Source: Cytophagaceae bacterium (GTDB taxonomy: Bacteria; Bacteroidota; Bacteroidia; Cytophagales; Cytophagaceae). Taken from it: 35,698 nucleotides of DNA. The stretch lies in the NCBI GenBank assembly GCA_014376985.1, contig JACMQM010000384.1:1-35698 (forward strand), in the 5' to 3' direction. The notes under the pieces are model-generated. The model had not been told where the DNA came from. It saw only the letters and a list, made by a program, of their open reading frames with translations, and ran no database searches. Positions 23,180-32,315 of the stretch are shown here, in pieces. The position numbers and the translations under genes were made by a program. Every line of letters starts with the position of its first letter. Position 1 is the first letter of the stretch.

Positions 23180-24853
23180 ATGAAAATTTTATCGGTTTGT
23201 ATTTTTATAGTCATTTCAATGGTTATGTTAGCTTGTAAAAACAATGCTGTCATCAATCGTAAGCCGGCTCCTGATGTTGATCTGAATATCACGATAGAAA
23301 AAAGCGAAGGTGTTTCTTATTACCTGGATACAGTTCATGTGGTTGAATTTTTAAAGGATTATGCTATCCATAAAAACTATCAGAATGATCTTGAATTGTT
23401 TTACAAAAAAAGAAATTATGAATTTGCCTGGATGAATAGTGCTGGATTAAACGAGTATTCCAGTAGTTTTATAAACTTGTTAAATCAGGAACGAAATTTG
23501 TCCAAGCAGGACTCTACCTTGTACTATAATAGATTGCCCAACTTATATCACTTTTTTTTAGATCCTAATCAGTCATTTAGCAATAAAGATAGTTTGCTGA
23601 TGGAATTAGAACTTTTATTGACGATCAATTTTTTTGATTATGCCAAGCGGAATTGGAAAGGCGGGAGTGATGAAAACTTAAAACAGGTAAGGTGGTTTAT
23701 AGCACGAAAGAAAATGAATTACGAAACTTTATTGGATACTATTCTAACTCATGATCCACATAAATTTTCTTCCTTCGAACCAGTGTATAGGCAATATGGT
23801 TTGTTGAAAAACTATTTATTAAAGTACAGAGCCATCGAAGAATCTGGTGGATGGAAAACCTGGACAGATAAAGTAATTTCTCTCAAGAAAGGTGACAGTT
23901 CTGATTTTGTACTGTCCGCTAAAAATCAACTTTATCTTCTGGGTGATTTAAGTAAAAAGGATACTAGCTACATATTCGATAGTCCATTGGAAGATGCTGT
24001 GAAGAAATTTCAAAAGAGACATGGCCTAAGTCAGGATGGTATAATTACAGGCAAAACACGTTTAGCACTTAGTGTTCCACTTCGCACTCAAATAGAGCAA
24101 TTGCTAATTAATATGGAGCGCGGCAGATGGGTTCCCTTAGAGCCTGAGGGTGATTACCTGGTGGTAAATATTCCGGATTTTAAGTTGTATGTGTATACCG
24201 ATGACAGTATTGCCTGGACATGTAATGTCATCGTTGGTAGCTCTTCATTGAGAAGCAATACTGTCATATTTAATGATAATATAGAATACATCGTTTTTAG
24301 TCCTTATTGGAACATTCCGGAACACATCATCATCAAAGAAACACTTCCAGCAATAAAAAAAAATCCAAACTACCTGATAAAACATGATATGGAAGTGGTG
24401 AATATGTCTGGTAAAGTTATTCCCATCTCTTCCATCAACTGGCAATCCTATACCAACCATTTTCCTTACATCATACGTCAAAAGCCGGGTAGAGACAATG
24501 CATTGGGACAAGTGAAGTTTCTATTCCCCAACTCTTACGATATTTACATGCATGATACGCCGGTTAAATCACTGTTTGGGGAATCTTCCCGCATGTTTAG
24601 TCATGGTTGCATCCGCTTAGAAGATCCCTATAAATTGGCACAGTTTCTATTGAGAGATGATGCAAAATGGTCAGATCGAAGAATAAAGGCATCAATGAGT
24701 GATGAACAACAACTGTTTGTAAGATTGAAGAAGAAAGTTCCCGTGTTCATCGCTTATTTCACCAGTTGGGTGGATCGCAACGGGGAACTAAATTTCAGAG
24801 AAGATGTTTATCATCATGACGAAGAGATGAGGAAACTATTAATAATCAATTAA
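23180..24853 (+). CDS. L,D-transpeptidase, YcbB-like lipoprotein
   Basis: The 557-aa product begins with a lipoprotein signal peptide (MKILSVCIFIVISMVMLAC), with Cys19 as the lipidation site. Residues about 60-290 form the scaffold domain seen in YcbB (LdtD) proteins, with a peptidoglycan-binding segment near 270-295 (LEDAVKKFQKRHGLSQDGII). The YkuD domain follows (about 320-510) and ends in MHDTPVKSLF and the catalytic SHGCIRLEDP with Cys477 and His475. It should make 3-3 cross-links in peptidoglycan or attach proteins, in the periplasm, anchored to a membrane. A second L,D-transpeptidase follows 77 bp later. Confidence 0.92.
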   Translation: MKILSVCIFIVISMVMLACKNNAVINRKPAPDVDLNITIEKSEGVSYYLDTVHVVEFLKDYAIHKNYQNDLELFYKKRNYEFAWMNSAGLNEYSSSFINLLNQERNLSKQDSTLYYNRLPNLYHFFLDPNQSFSNKDSLLMELELLLTINFFDYAKRNWKGGSDENLKQVRWFIARKKMNYETLLDTILTHDPHKFSSFEPVYRQYGLLKNYLLKYRAIEESGGWKTWTDKVISLKKGDSSDFVLSAKNQLYLLGDLSKKDTSYIFDSPLEDAVKKFQKRHGLSQDGIITGKTRLALSVPLRTQIEQLLINMERGRWVPLEPEGDYLVVNIPDFKLYVYTDDSIAWTCNVIVGSSSLRSNTVIFNDNIEYIVFSPYWNIPEHIIIKETLPAIKKNPNYLIKHDMEVVNMSGKVIPISSINWQSYTNHFPYIIRQKPGRDNALGQVKFLFPNSYDIYMHDTPVKSLFGESSRMFSHGCIRLEDPYKLAQFLLRDDAKWSDRRIKASMSDEQQLFVRLKKKVPVFIAYFTSWVDRNGELNFREDVYHHDEEMRKLLIIN

Positions 24854-24930
24854 GAAGATTGCGAGATTAATTCGTTAACTTAAATTAACTCTGCGAATAC
24901 TTGCTGTTTCGCCTAAAAGAATTAAAGTAT

Positions 24931-25623
24931 ATGAGAACTTTATTGGTAAGCAAAATCAGTTTATCCTTGTTTTTCCTGTTGTTATTTACTGCTCCATGTT
25001 TCTCAAAACATGATGTAGGTATTCAGGTTTGTCAGTCTGAAGCCTATACCTTATACAATGAATTGCAATTGGAGCAATTGGGATTAAATCAATCTGTTTT
25101 CGCTAAAGCATTAAAGGGTTGGTCTGAATTGAAAAGACAAAATCTTCTACGATCAAACGTGCTTTCAATTGTTGACTTATCGCAGTCTTCTAATTCAAAA
25201 AGACTCTATGTGATTGACATGGAAAAAAAAGAATTACTGTTTAATACTTATGTGGCACATGGTCGTAATTCAGGCCAGGAATTCGCTTTAGATTTTTCAA
25301 ACGAATTAAATTCTTATAAATCCAGTTTAGGTTTTTACTTAACCGATGAGACTTATCAGGGAATACATGGCTTATCCATGAGGTTAAAAGGAATGGAGAA
25401 AGGCATTAACGATATTGCAGAACAACGTGGTATAGTCATGCATGGAGCGCCTTACGTGAGCGAGTCATTTATTCAGCAAAATGGAAGATTGGGACGAAGT
25501 CAAGGCTGTCCGGCGGTTATGGAAGAGCTTTGTGAGCCAATTATTAATTCAATTAAAGGAGGCTCCTGCTTTTTTATGTTTTATCCTGAGGCTACTTATA
25601 TTGAAAATTCAAAATTGCTGTAA
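24931..25623 (+). CDS. Murein L,D-transpeptidase catalytic domain protein (YkuD_2 type)
   Basis: Starting at the ATG at 24931 gives a 230-aa exported protein with a clear signal peptide (MRTLLVSKISLSLFFLLLFT then APCFS). The mature part has VIDMEKKELLFNTYVAHG, SSLGFYLTDETYQGIHG, IVMHGAPYVSE and GRLGRSQGCPAVMEE, with Cys193 as nucleophile. This is the compact YkuD_2 family, which lacks the scaffold domain of the preceding YcbB-like protein. The upstream TTG start at 24901 would put ten charged residues before the signal peptide and is less likely. Confidence 0.9.
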   Translation: MRTLLVSKISLSLFFLLLFTAPCFSKHDVGIQVCQSEAYTLYNELQLEQLGLNQSVFAKALKGWSELKRQNLLRSNVLSIVDLSQSSNSKRLYVIDMEKKELLFNTYVAHGRNSGQEFALDFSNELNSYKSSLGFYLTDETYQGIHGLSMRLKGMEKGINDIAEQRGIVMHGAPYVSESFIQQNGRLGRSQGCPAVMEELCEPIINSIKGGSCFFMFYPEATYIENSKLL

Positions 25624-25651
25624 GCACATGCTATCTGATCATATCATATAG

Positions 25652-25686
25652 GTTTTACGCTATCGTATGGTAATGATACCGTAAAC
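25652..25686. terminator. Hairpin after the L,D-transpeptidase gene
   Basis: GTTTTACG and CGTAAAC pair with one bulged T, and TATC / GATA extend the stem past one mismatch. It lies 28 bp past the stop codon. No strong U-tract follows, so it may be a weak terminator or a message-stabilising hairpin. Confidence 0.3.
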
Positions 25687-25690
25687 TAAT

Positions 25691-26189
25691 ATGATCGAAT
25701 ATTTAAGACATTTAAAATTTCTGGCGCTCAATTCAAAAGAGATTGTTGAGAAACAAGTAGATTCCTATCGATAGCAGCACTCTTATGAAGGTACCGTTAT
25801 TCGAGCAATATCGTTATACATTCCTTTTTTCTAAGTAGTCCGGATGGCAGTTTCATGGTCATTCAATTTAGTATGATCGTACCCATCATACTTTTTATAT
25901 TGGTTATATTTTTTATGCTAACTATTTTCAGAACAAAACCATTGGATCAGGCAGCCAGTGTCACCAAATATAAAGATTTACTTGACAAGAATTATAGAGA
26001 GATATTTTGTGTGAAATAAATGCGAATTCGTATTCCTACACGATAAACAAAACCATAACAGAAAAAGGTAATAAGATGTACGATATCGGAGTGAAATTGA
26101 CAACTATAGCACTTGTATTTTCAATTGTATTGATTTTAATAAATAAGCTGATCATTATAGAGAAGTCTCTAACAAAAATACAAGGGTGA
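25691..26189 (+). pseudogene. Decayed two-helix membrane protein gene
   Basis: Three frames join into one plausible protein of about 165 aa. Frame 1 from the ATG at 25691 reads MIEYLRHLKFLALNSKEIVE up to a TAG at 25772-25774, then QHSYEG and IPFF. After a run of six T it continues one frame over: LSSPDGSFMVIQF, a hydrophobic segment with PIILFILVIFFMLTIF, and KPLDQAASVTKYKDLLDKNY. After a T4 run near 26005 it shifts again: CEINANSYSYTINK, MYDIGVKLTTIALVF with a second membrane helix, ending at 26189. One nonsense codon and two frameshifts at T homopolymers explain the breaks. Family unknown to me. The C-terminal 60 codons are open and could still be expressed. Confidence 0.6.
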
Positions 26190-26346
26190 ATATCAATAAG
26201 CTGCCTATGCATGAATCAAAATAATAGTCTTGTACTTTTATCGAAATAAACAGTGAATCCTATAACTCTTCTAACTAGTTATATAATGCTTTAAAAGCGT
26301 TTTTTTTGAACTTTGTGTTTGACCCAATAACTCAATAGGCAAACTC

Positions 26347-26712
26347 ATGGAACAAAATCATACTTCGTATCTTATTTCAACCCAAAATCAAATTGCTTCC
26401 AGCGAATTCGAAGACTCTTTTTATGAGGCCAGACAAATATACTCCATGAGCCATGTGAGGTTTGTCGGTAGTCTTTCACAACAAATGACTCTGAAAGCAT
26501 TGGATAAATCATTTGAGATTTGTCGTTTAGCGGGTATTAAGAGTAAGCATCATTTCAAGAAAGTTTTCATATTTGATGCTACGATTGGGACTATTCTTAT
26601 TGACTGGCAAATGAGTAAAACAGGATTTAGTTTGATGATGATAGAAATTTCCTCTGCCGATGAAAAGTTAGAGCTTTGGTTAAGGAAGCTGGCAGTCAAT
26701 AAATTTTTATAA
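26347..26712 (+). CDS. Hypothetical 121-aa protein
   Basis: I do not recognise this protein. It starts MEQNHTSYLISTQNQI and has a helical first half (SEFEDSFYEARQIYS, LSQQMTLKALDKSFEICRLA), then a probable strand-rich part (KKVFIFDATIGTILIDWQM, FSLMMIEIS) and a C-terminal helix. It has one cysteine and no signal peptide or membrane segment. It lies 36 bp upstream of the D-lactate dehydrogenase gene on the same strand. The upstream region has AAGCGTTTT followed by TTTG-rich sequence, similar to that preceding the 72-aa gene. Confidence 0.6.
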   Translation: MEQNHTSYLISTQNQIASSEFEDSFYEARQIYSMSHVRFVGSLSQQMTLKALDKSFEICRLAGIKSKHHFKKVFIFDATIGTILIDWQMSKTGFSLMMIEISSADEKLELWLRKLAVNKFL

Positions 26713-26748
26713 ATCTTTCTTTTCTTTCTATTTAATTATTTAATTTAT

Positions 26749-27735
26749 ATGAAAATAGCTGTTTATAGCACCAAGTCTTATGACAAGCAGTATTTGCAAT
26801 CGTGCAATACAAATAAACACAGCTTGATTTTTCTGGAAGAAGCACTTTCTTTAGACACTGTATCCTTAGCGAAAGAGATGCAGGTTATTTCTATTTTTGT
26901 CAACGATGATGGTTCAGAACTTGTTCTTAAGGCATTGAAAGAAATAGGAATAAAACACATTGCCATCAGAGGCGCTGGATATGATCAGGTGGATCTTCTT
27001 TGCGCTCAAAAGTTAGGCATTACTGTTTCTCACGTTCCTAAGTATTCGCCTTATGCGATTGCAGAGCATGTCGTAACGTTGATGATGGCTTTGAATCGGA
27101 AAATTGTTCGGGCTAATAAAAAAGTAGAAGGTTATAATTTCAATTTAGACGACTTAATCGGATTTGACCTCAATGAGAAGAAAGTTGGGATCATAGGTTG
27201 CGGTAAGATAGGCGCTATTGTTGCTAAAATAGTTCATGGCTTTGGTTGTTCGATACTGGTTTACGACACGGTTAGAAATGAAGAAGTCATAAAACAATAT
27301 CAGGCAGAATACTGTAACCTTGATTATTTATTAGAGAACTCGGATGTCATTACACTTCACACTCCTTTAAATGAAGATACCAGACACCTGATTGACAAAA
27401 CAGCGATTGATAAAATGAAGAAGGGAGTGATGTTGATCAATACTTGCAGAGGTGCAGTAGTGGATACTCAGGCTGTTATAGATGGACTCGATAATGGTAA
27501 GATAGCATACTTTGGAATGGATGTTTATGAATATGAAAAGAGCCTTTTCTTTAAGGATCATTCTAAAGATGCGCATTCAGATACTTTGTTTGCCCGGTTA
27601 TTGAATTTTGAAAATGTTTTAATTACAGGTCATCAAGCTTTTCTTACAGATAATGCTTTAAGTAACATTGCGCAAACCACCATGGATAGTTTTGATGCCT
27701 GGTCAGTTAACAAATTTTCCGCAACAGAATTATAG
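26749..27735 (+). CDS. ldhA: D-2-hydroxyacid dehydrogenase, fermentative D-lactate dehydrogenase type
   Basis: The 328-aa product has the NAD-binding glycine motif GCGKIG (150-155) and the three catalytic residues of the D-isomer 2-hydroxyacid dehydrogenases: Arg234 (NTCRGAVVD), Glu263 (YEYEKS) and His295 (ITGHQAFLT). The start MKIAVYSTKSYD and the segment MDVYEYEKSLFF match the soluble fermentative D-lactate dehydrogenase branch. It would reduce pyruvate to D-lactate and recycle NADH when respiration is limited. The Mg2+-ATPase gene follows 42 bp later on the same strand, so co-transcription is possible. The gene symbol rests on motif resemblance only. Confidence 0.88.
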   Translation: MKIAVYSTKSYDKQYLQSCNTNKHSLIFLEEALSLDTVSLAKEMQVISIFVNDDGSELVLKALKEIGIKHIAIRGAGYDQVDLLCAQKLGITVSHVPKYSPYAIAEHVVTLMMALNRKIVRANKKVEGYNFNLDDLIGFDLNEKKVGIIGCGKIGAIVAKIVHGFGCSILVYDTVRNEEVIKQYQAEYCNLDYLLENSDVITLHTPLNEDTRHLIDKTAIDKMKKGVMLINTCRGAVVDTQAVIDGLDNGKIAYFGMDVYEYEKSLFFKDHSKDAHSDTLFARLLNFENVLITGHQAFLTDNALSNIAQTTMDSFDAWSVNKFSATEL

Positions 27736-27777
27736 GCTAACTGTATTGTCGTATTCTTTTCCTTAATCTTTTATATA

Positions 27778-30315
27778 ATGAATCCAATAGAAAGTAACAT
27801 CCAGCCGAATTTGCATTTTTGGTCTATTTCTTCCACAGAAATACTACCTAAACTAGGTAGCTCTACTAGCGGATTGAGCACAGAGGAGGCAAATAAAAGG
27901 CTTAAGCAATACGGCAAAAATAATATCATGCCTTCTTCTAAAGAGAGCGATCTAGTATTATTTTTCTCTCAGTTTAAAAGTCCTATCGTTATCATTTTAC
28001 TCTTTGCTTCAGTATTGGCTCTTTTTTTACAGGACTATAGCAACTCGGTTATTATCTTTTTCATTATTCTGATCAGTGGATTTCTAAGCTTTTGGCAGGA
28101 AAGAGGAGCCAAAGGTGCAGTAGAGAAGCTGCTTACCGTGGTACAGATAAAATCTTTAGTATTGCGTGACGGCAACAAAATAGATATTCCAACCGAGCAA
28201 ATAGTGCCAGGTGATATGGTACTGTTGAGTGCCGGTGATGTAATACCTGGAGATGGTATGATAATTCTTTCACAAGATCTTTTTGTTGATGAAGCATCTT
28301 TAACAGGTGAAACATTTCCAGTTGAAAAAAACTGTAATGCCGTAAAAGAAGATGCCGCTTTATCACAAAGGCACAATGTTGTGTTTATGGGTACACATGT
28401 TGTAAGCGGCACTGCCACGGTATTGATGGTGTATACTGGCAAACAAACAGAACTTGGTAAAGTAGCCAAACGACTGTCTATTCCAGCACCTGCGACGGAA
28501 TTTGAAGCTGGTATCAGAAAGTTTGGTTACATGTTGGTGGAAATTACGATGCTACTTGTATTGGTGATTTTCGTAATCAATATTTATTCTCATCGGCCAG
28601 TTGTAGATTCCTTGTTGTTCTCTTTAGCATTGGCGGTAGGTCTTACGCCTCAGTTGCTTCCTGCTATCATCAGTATCAATCTGGCTCACGGTGCAAAGAA
28701 AATGGCAAAATCGAAAGTGATTGTGAAAAAGCTTTCCAGTATAGAAAATTTTGGAAGCATGAATATATTATGCTCTGATAAAACGGGAACACTTACAGAG
28801 GGTGAAGTGAAGGTAAAGGGTTTCATGAATGCATCTGGCAACAACAGCGATAAAACATTATTATATAGTTACCTGAATTCATTCTTTGAAACAGGTTTTC
28901 AAAACCCGATTGACAAAGCTATTGTAAGTCATGCTACGCCTGATATCAGCGGGTATATAAAAACAGATGAGATCCCTTATGACTTCATTCGTAAACGATT
29001 GAGTATTTTAGTAAAGCATGAACAGCGTAATTTATTAATCACAAAGGGAGCCTTTCATAATATCCTGGATGTATGTAGTAAAATAGAAATCGAGGAAGGC
29101 AAGCAAGTCGATTTGTCACCCTTTAAAGAAGACCTGGAACACCAATTTCAGGATTTGAGTAAACAGGGTTATAGGGTTATAGGCATCGCATACAAGGATG
29201 CGACAGATCGTATCACGAAACAGAGTGAATCAGATCTTGTTTTTCTGGGGTTCATTGTATTGTTTGATCCACCGAAAGAAGGCATTATTGAAACCATACA
29301 GGAATTGAATAAGTTAGGGGTGAGTTTGAAGATCATTACTGGCGACAATCAATATGTTACAGCGCAACTCGCAAGTAAGATATTTTCCTACGCTCCAAAG
29401 ATTTTGACCGGTAAAGAATTGCATAGTATGAGCAATGAAGCACTGCTCCAACAAATTAATACCATCGATATTTTTGCGGACATTGAACCCAATCAAAAAG
29501 AACATATCCTCGTTTACTTAAAGAAGAAAGGTAACGTCGTAGGTTATATTGGAGATGGCATAAACGATGCTTCTGCTTTGCATGTAGCAGATGTTGGAAT
29601 ATCTGTAGAAAGTGCGGTAGATGTGGCTAAGCAGTCTGCGGATATTGTTTTGCTGGAGAAGAACCTAAATGTATTGATTGCAGGAGTAAAGGAAGGTAGA
29701 AAAACGTTTGCCAATACCATGAAGTATATTTTCATGGCTACGAGTGCCAATTTTGGAAATATGTTTAGCATGGCTGGCATATCTATATTTTTGCCTTTTC
29801 TTCCTTTACTGCCTGTACAAATACTGTTGATGAATCTTCTCACGGATCTTCCTGAAATGACCCTTGCTACTGACCATGTAGAGGAAGATCAAATCATTAA
29901 ACCCAGACGCTGGAACCTTAAATTGGTAAAGTCTTTTATGTTGGTATTCGGATTGCTAAGTTCCGTGTTTGACTTTATTACCTTCGGAATACTCATACTT
30001 ATCATGCATGCCAATGAAATAGAATTCCGTACAGCTTGGTTCATGGAATCTATTATTTCTGCCTCTGCTATCGTCTTAGTTGTGCGTACGCGTAAGAGCA
30101 TTTTTAAAAGCAAACCAAGTATGTATTTAGTCCTTTCCGTGATTGCTATTGGCTTAGTCGCTATGATTCTACCTTATACCCCAGTCGGCAAGTTCATGGG
30201 GCTATCCGCTATTCCTCTTCATTATTTAGGTGTAATTCTAATGATTGTGTTGGTATATATTGTCAGTACGGAATGGGTTAAAATATTTTTTTATAGAAGG
30301 ATAGCGAATATGTGA
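27778..30315 (+). CDS. mgtA: Mg2+-transporting P-type ATPase (P3B type)
   Basis: The 845-aa product has the N-terminal cation-ATPase domain, VDEASLTGETFPVEKN (actuator TGE), a first group of membrane helices, the phosphorylation site CSDKTGTLTEG with Asp334, GDGINDASALHVADVGISV (592 onward) and a C-terminal six-helix group with NLLTDLPEMTLATDHVEE. The NLLTDLPEMTLATD element and overall length match MgtA/MgtB importers rather than Ca2+ or H+ pumps. It would import Mg2+ across the inner membrane. No MgtC gene or Mg riboswitch is seen upstream; only 42 bp separate it from the lactate dehydrogenase gene. Confidence 0.88.
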   Translation: MNPIESNIQPNLHFWSISSTEILPKLGSSTSGLSTEEANKRLKQYGKNNIMPSSKESDLVLFFSQFKSPIVIILLFASVLALFLQDYSNSVIIFFIILISGFLSFWQERGAKGAVEKLLTVVQIKSLVLRDGNKIDIPTEQIVPGDMVLLSAGDVIPGDGMIILSQDLFVDEASLTGETFPVEKNCNAVKEDAALSQRHNVVFMGTHVVSGTATVLMVYTGKQTELGKVAKRLSIPAPATEFEAGIRKFGYMLVEITMLLVLVIFVINIYSHRPVVDSLLFSLALAVGLTPQLLPAIISINLAHGAKKMAKSKVIVKKLSSIENFGSMNILCSDKTGTLTEGEVKVKGFMNASGNNSDKTLLYSYLNSFFETGFQNPIDKAIVSHATPDISGYIKTDEIPYDFIRKRLSILVKHEQRNLLITKGAFHNILDVCSKIEIEEGKQVDLSPFKEDLEHQFQDLSKQGYRVIGIAYKDATDRITKQSESDLVFLGFIVLFDPPKEGIIETIQELNKLGVSLKIITGDNQYVTAQLASKIFSYAPKILTGKELHSMSNEALLQQINTIDIFADIEPNQKEHILVYLKKKGNVVGYIGDGINDASALHVADVGISVESAVDVAKQSADIVLLEKNLNVLIAGVKEGRKTFANTMKYIFMATSANFGNMFSMAGISIFLPFLPLLPVQILLMNLLTDLPEMTLATDHVEEDQIIKPRRWNLKLVKSFMLVFGLLSSVFDFITFGILILIMHANEIEFRTAWFMESIISASAIVLVVRTRKSIFKSKPSMYLVLSVIAIGLVAMILPYTPVGKFMGLSAIPLHYLGVILMIVLVYIVSTEWVKIFFYRRIANM

Positions 30316-30361
30316 AAAATAAAGCGATAATCATTTCACCGATATAAACTTGACAAGAGCG

Positions 30362-31357
30362 ATGAACAAAATTATAGTATTAGATAAAAGGCCACTTGGC
30401 CGACCTGACATCACTGATTTCAGATTTATCCAGGAAGAAATGCCCCAAATTACTGAAGGGGAAATTTTATTGGAAACACTATTTGTTTCTGTAGATCCTT
30501 ATTTACGGGGCAGAATGAATGATGCTAAATCTTACGTTCCTCCATTTGAATTAAATAAACCCGTACAGTCTACAATCATCGCCAAAGTCATAGGTTCTCA
30601 TCATGGAGAGTTCAGAGACGGAGATTTTGTGTCGGGAAATTTAGACTGGAAAGAATATCAAACTTCTTCTGGAAAAGGGTTGATAAAATTAAATGCACCA
30701 CTTGGTGATTTGTCAAAGTACTTGGGTGTATTAGGGATGACTGGGATGACTGCTTACCTGGGATTAACTGAAGTAGGTAAACCCAATGCCGGTGAAACAA
30801 TTGTGATCTCTGGAGCTGCAGGTGCAGTAGGGAGCGTAGTCGGACAGATTGGAAAAATTTTAGGATGTAGAGTCGTTGGAATAACTAGTACAGATAAAAA
30901 AGCAGATTTATTGAAGTCGAAATTCCACTTTGATGAAGTGATTAATTATATAAAGACTCCGGATTTGAAAGTGGCAATTAAAGAAGCGTGCCGTGCTGGA
31001 GTGGATATTTATTTTGATAATGTAGGTGGTGAAATATCTGATGCCGTTTTATTCAATATTAATAAATATGCCCGGATACCGCTTTGCGGAGCTATCTCAT
31101 TGTACAATGAGGTGAATCCAGTAGGCCCGCGTCTCCAACCGATACTCATTATTAAGAGGGCCATGATGCGTGGGTTTTTAGTGTCTGATTTTACTGATCA
31201 ATTTCCTGCAGCTATTCAACAGTTAGCATTTTGGTTAAAGGAAGGGAAAATTTCGTATGCTGAAACTATCGTGCAAGGTTTTGACAATATTCCACAAGCT
31301 TTTATTGATTTGTTTGATGGGAAAAATGAAGGTAAAATGATTGTTAAGGTAAAGTAG
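30362..31357 (+). CDS. NADP-dependent MDR reductase (zinc-independent, CurA/PTGR-like)
   Basis: From the ATG at 30362 the product has 331 aa. It shows VDPYLRGRMND near the N-terminus, LGVLGMTGMTAYLGL, the nucleotide-binding GAAGAVGSVVG (151-161), DIYFDNVGGEISDAVL and a C-terminal GKMIVKV. This is the leukotriene B4 12-hydroxydehydrogenase/CurA group of medium-chain reductases, without zinc ligands, which reduce the double bond of enones and alkenals with NADPH. A role in clearing reactive carbonyls fits the stress genes around it. The upstream TTG at 30350 would add only four residues. Confidence 0.9.
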   Translation: MNKIIVLDKRPLGRPDITDFRFIQEEMPQITEGEILLETLFVSVDPYLRGRMNDAKSYVPPFELNKPVQSTIIAKVIGSHHGEFRDGDFVSGNLDWKEYQTSSGKGLIKLNAPLGDLSKYLGVLGMTGMTAYLGLTEVGKPNAGETIVISGAAGAVGSVVGQIGKILGCRVVGITSTDKKADLLKSKFHFDEVINYIKTPDLKVAIKEACRAGVDIYFDNVGGEISDAVLFNINKYARIPLCGAISLYNEVNPVGPRLQPILIIKRAMMRGFLVSDFTDQFPAAIQQLAFWLKEGKISYAETIVQGFDNIPQAFIDLFDGKNEGKMIVKVK

Positions 31358-31405
31358 AGAGTATTGCCTCAATTAGTTTTATAGCTTTAAATGGTAAATA
31401 AATAA

Positions 31406-31431
31406 CCCTCGTTAATATCTATTAACGAGGG
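31406..31431. terminator. Terminator hairpin between convergent genes
   Basis: CCCTCGTTAAT, then ATCT, then ATTAACGAGGG: 11-bp perfect stem and 4-nt loop. On the minus strand it is followed by T-rich sequence (TTATTTATTT), so it best serves the His-rich gene ending at 31477. It may also stop the MDR reductase message from the other side. Confidence 0.75.
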
Positions 31432-31476
31432 CCAGAACAACTAATAAAATAAACAACTTCGACAGCGTTGTATAAT

Positions 31477-31938
31477 CTATTTAGCAGTGGTTTTTGCTTT
31501 TAGTATTTGGTGTTCTTTTTCCGCCTTATCTATTGATGTATGGATAGCCTTAGCATGCTCTTTCGCTTTCATTTCATCGTGCTTATCTTTTGCTAGTTCT
31601 GCATTCAGTTTATCGTGATGTGCTTTCGCTTCAGCATGATGTTTTTCAATTACTTCATGATGTGCTTTTGCTACCGTTTTGTATTGCTCAGGCATATTCT
31701 TTTTTAATTCCTGATGAGATGCTTTAGCATCGTTTAAGGATTTCCCAATTTCACCAGAGTGTTTTTTATGTGTCTCTTTCGTTTTTGATTCTCCGCTGGA
31801 TATTTTATGAGCATGCTCCTTTATTGAGGCATGATGAGCGGTTAGCTTTGCATGAATTTCTTCTTTTGTTTGTGCAAAAGAGATTGTCGATAGAAGCATT
31901 GCTCCACCGATTACTAAGGCATTAAGTGATTTTTTCAT
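31477..31938 (-). CDS. Exported His/Lys-rich helical protein
   Basis: The 153-aa product has a signal peptide (MKKSLNALVIGGAMLLSTIS, cleavage near FAQ). The mature part is almost wholly helical and low in complexity, with 18 histidines in repeats such as AHH, KHH and EHAH, and many Lys, Glu and Ala. There are no cysteines and few aromatic residues. The His pairs recall metal-binding or metal-buffering periplasmic proteins, but no family can be named. It ends before a hairpin terminator and shares its strand with SHOCT, Dps and BON genes, suggesting stress or metal homeostasis. Confidence 0.75.
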   Translation of the reverse strand: MKKSLNALVIGGAMLLSTISFAQTKEEIHAKLTAHHASIKEHAHKISSGESKTKETHKKHSGEIGKSLNDAKASHQELKKNMPEQYKTVAKAHHEVIEKHHAEAKAHHDKLNAELAKDKHDEMKAKEHAKAIHTSIDKAEKEHQILKAKTTAK

Positions 31939-32053
31939 GATGATTTGATTCGTTTAAATTATTAATTATTTTTCACTTTATTTATAGTTTGTTGTTCGCT
32001 AGGTAATAAGATAGGCTTTGTCATTTATTATGACATGTTTTTTATTTATGGCA

Positions 32054-32269
32054 TTAACTCGCCTGTAATATGTTTTTTCTTTCCTGATATTCATCTTTCG
32101 AAATTTCACCGGCAGCAAATCGCTTCATTAAAATATCAAGCGCAGAGTTTCTTGGGCTTCTTTGGCCAGGTATAGTATAAGGAGTAGCGAAGATCCAGAA
32201 AATCATGATGAACCAAGCGAACCACCAAACTAAATGCATTCCCCATAAATGATAACCATCGTATAACAT
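32054..32269 (-). CDS. SHOCT-domain small membrane protein
   Basis: The 71-aa product has one strongly aromatic membrane helix (HLVWWFAWFIMIFWIFA, about 12-28), then a short linker and a C-terminal SHOCT motif: ALDILMKRFAAGEISKDEYQ, ending in ERKNIL. SHOCT segments occur at the ends of many small bacterial membrane proteins and are thought to aid oligomerisation. Orientation is probably N-out/C-in, but this is not certain. It lies 46 bp downstream of the Dps gene on the same strand. Confidence 0.85.
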   Translation of the reverse strand: MLYDGYHLWGMHLVWWFAWFIMIFWIFATPYTIPGQRSPRNSALDILMKRFAAGEISKDEYQERKNILQAS

Positions 32270-32315
32270 AGTTTTAGATTTTAAAGTGAGTATTAATTTG
32301 TTGAAAATAATTGGA

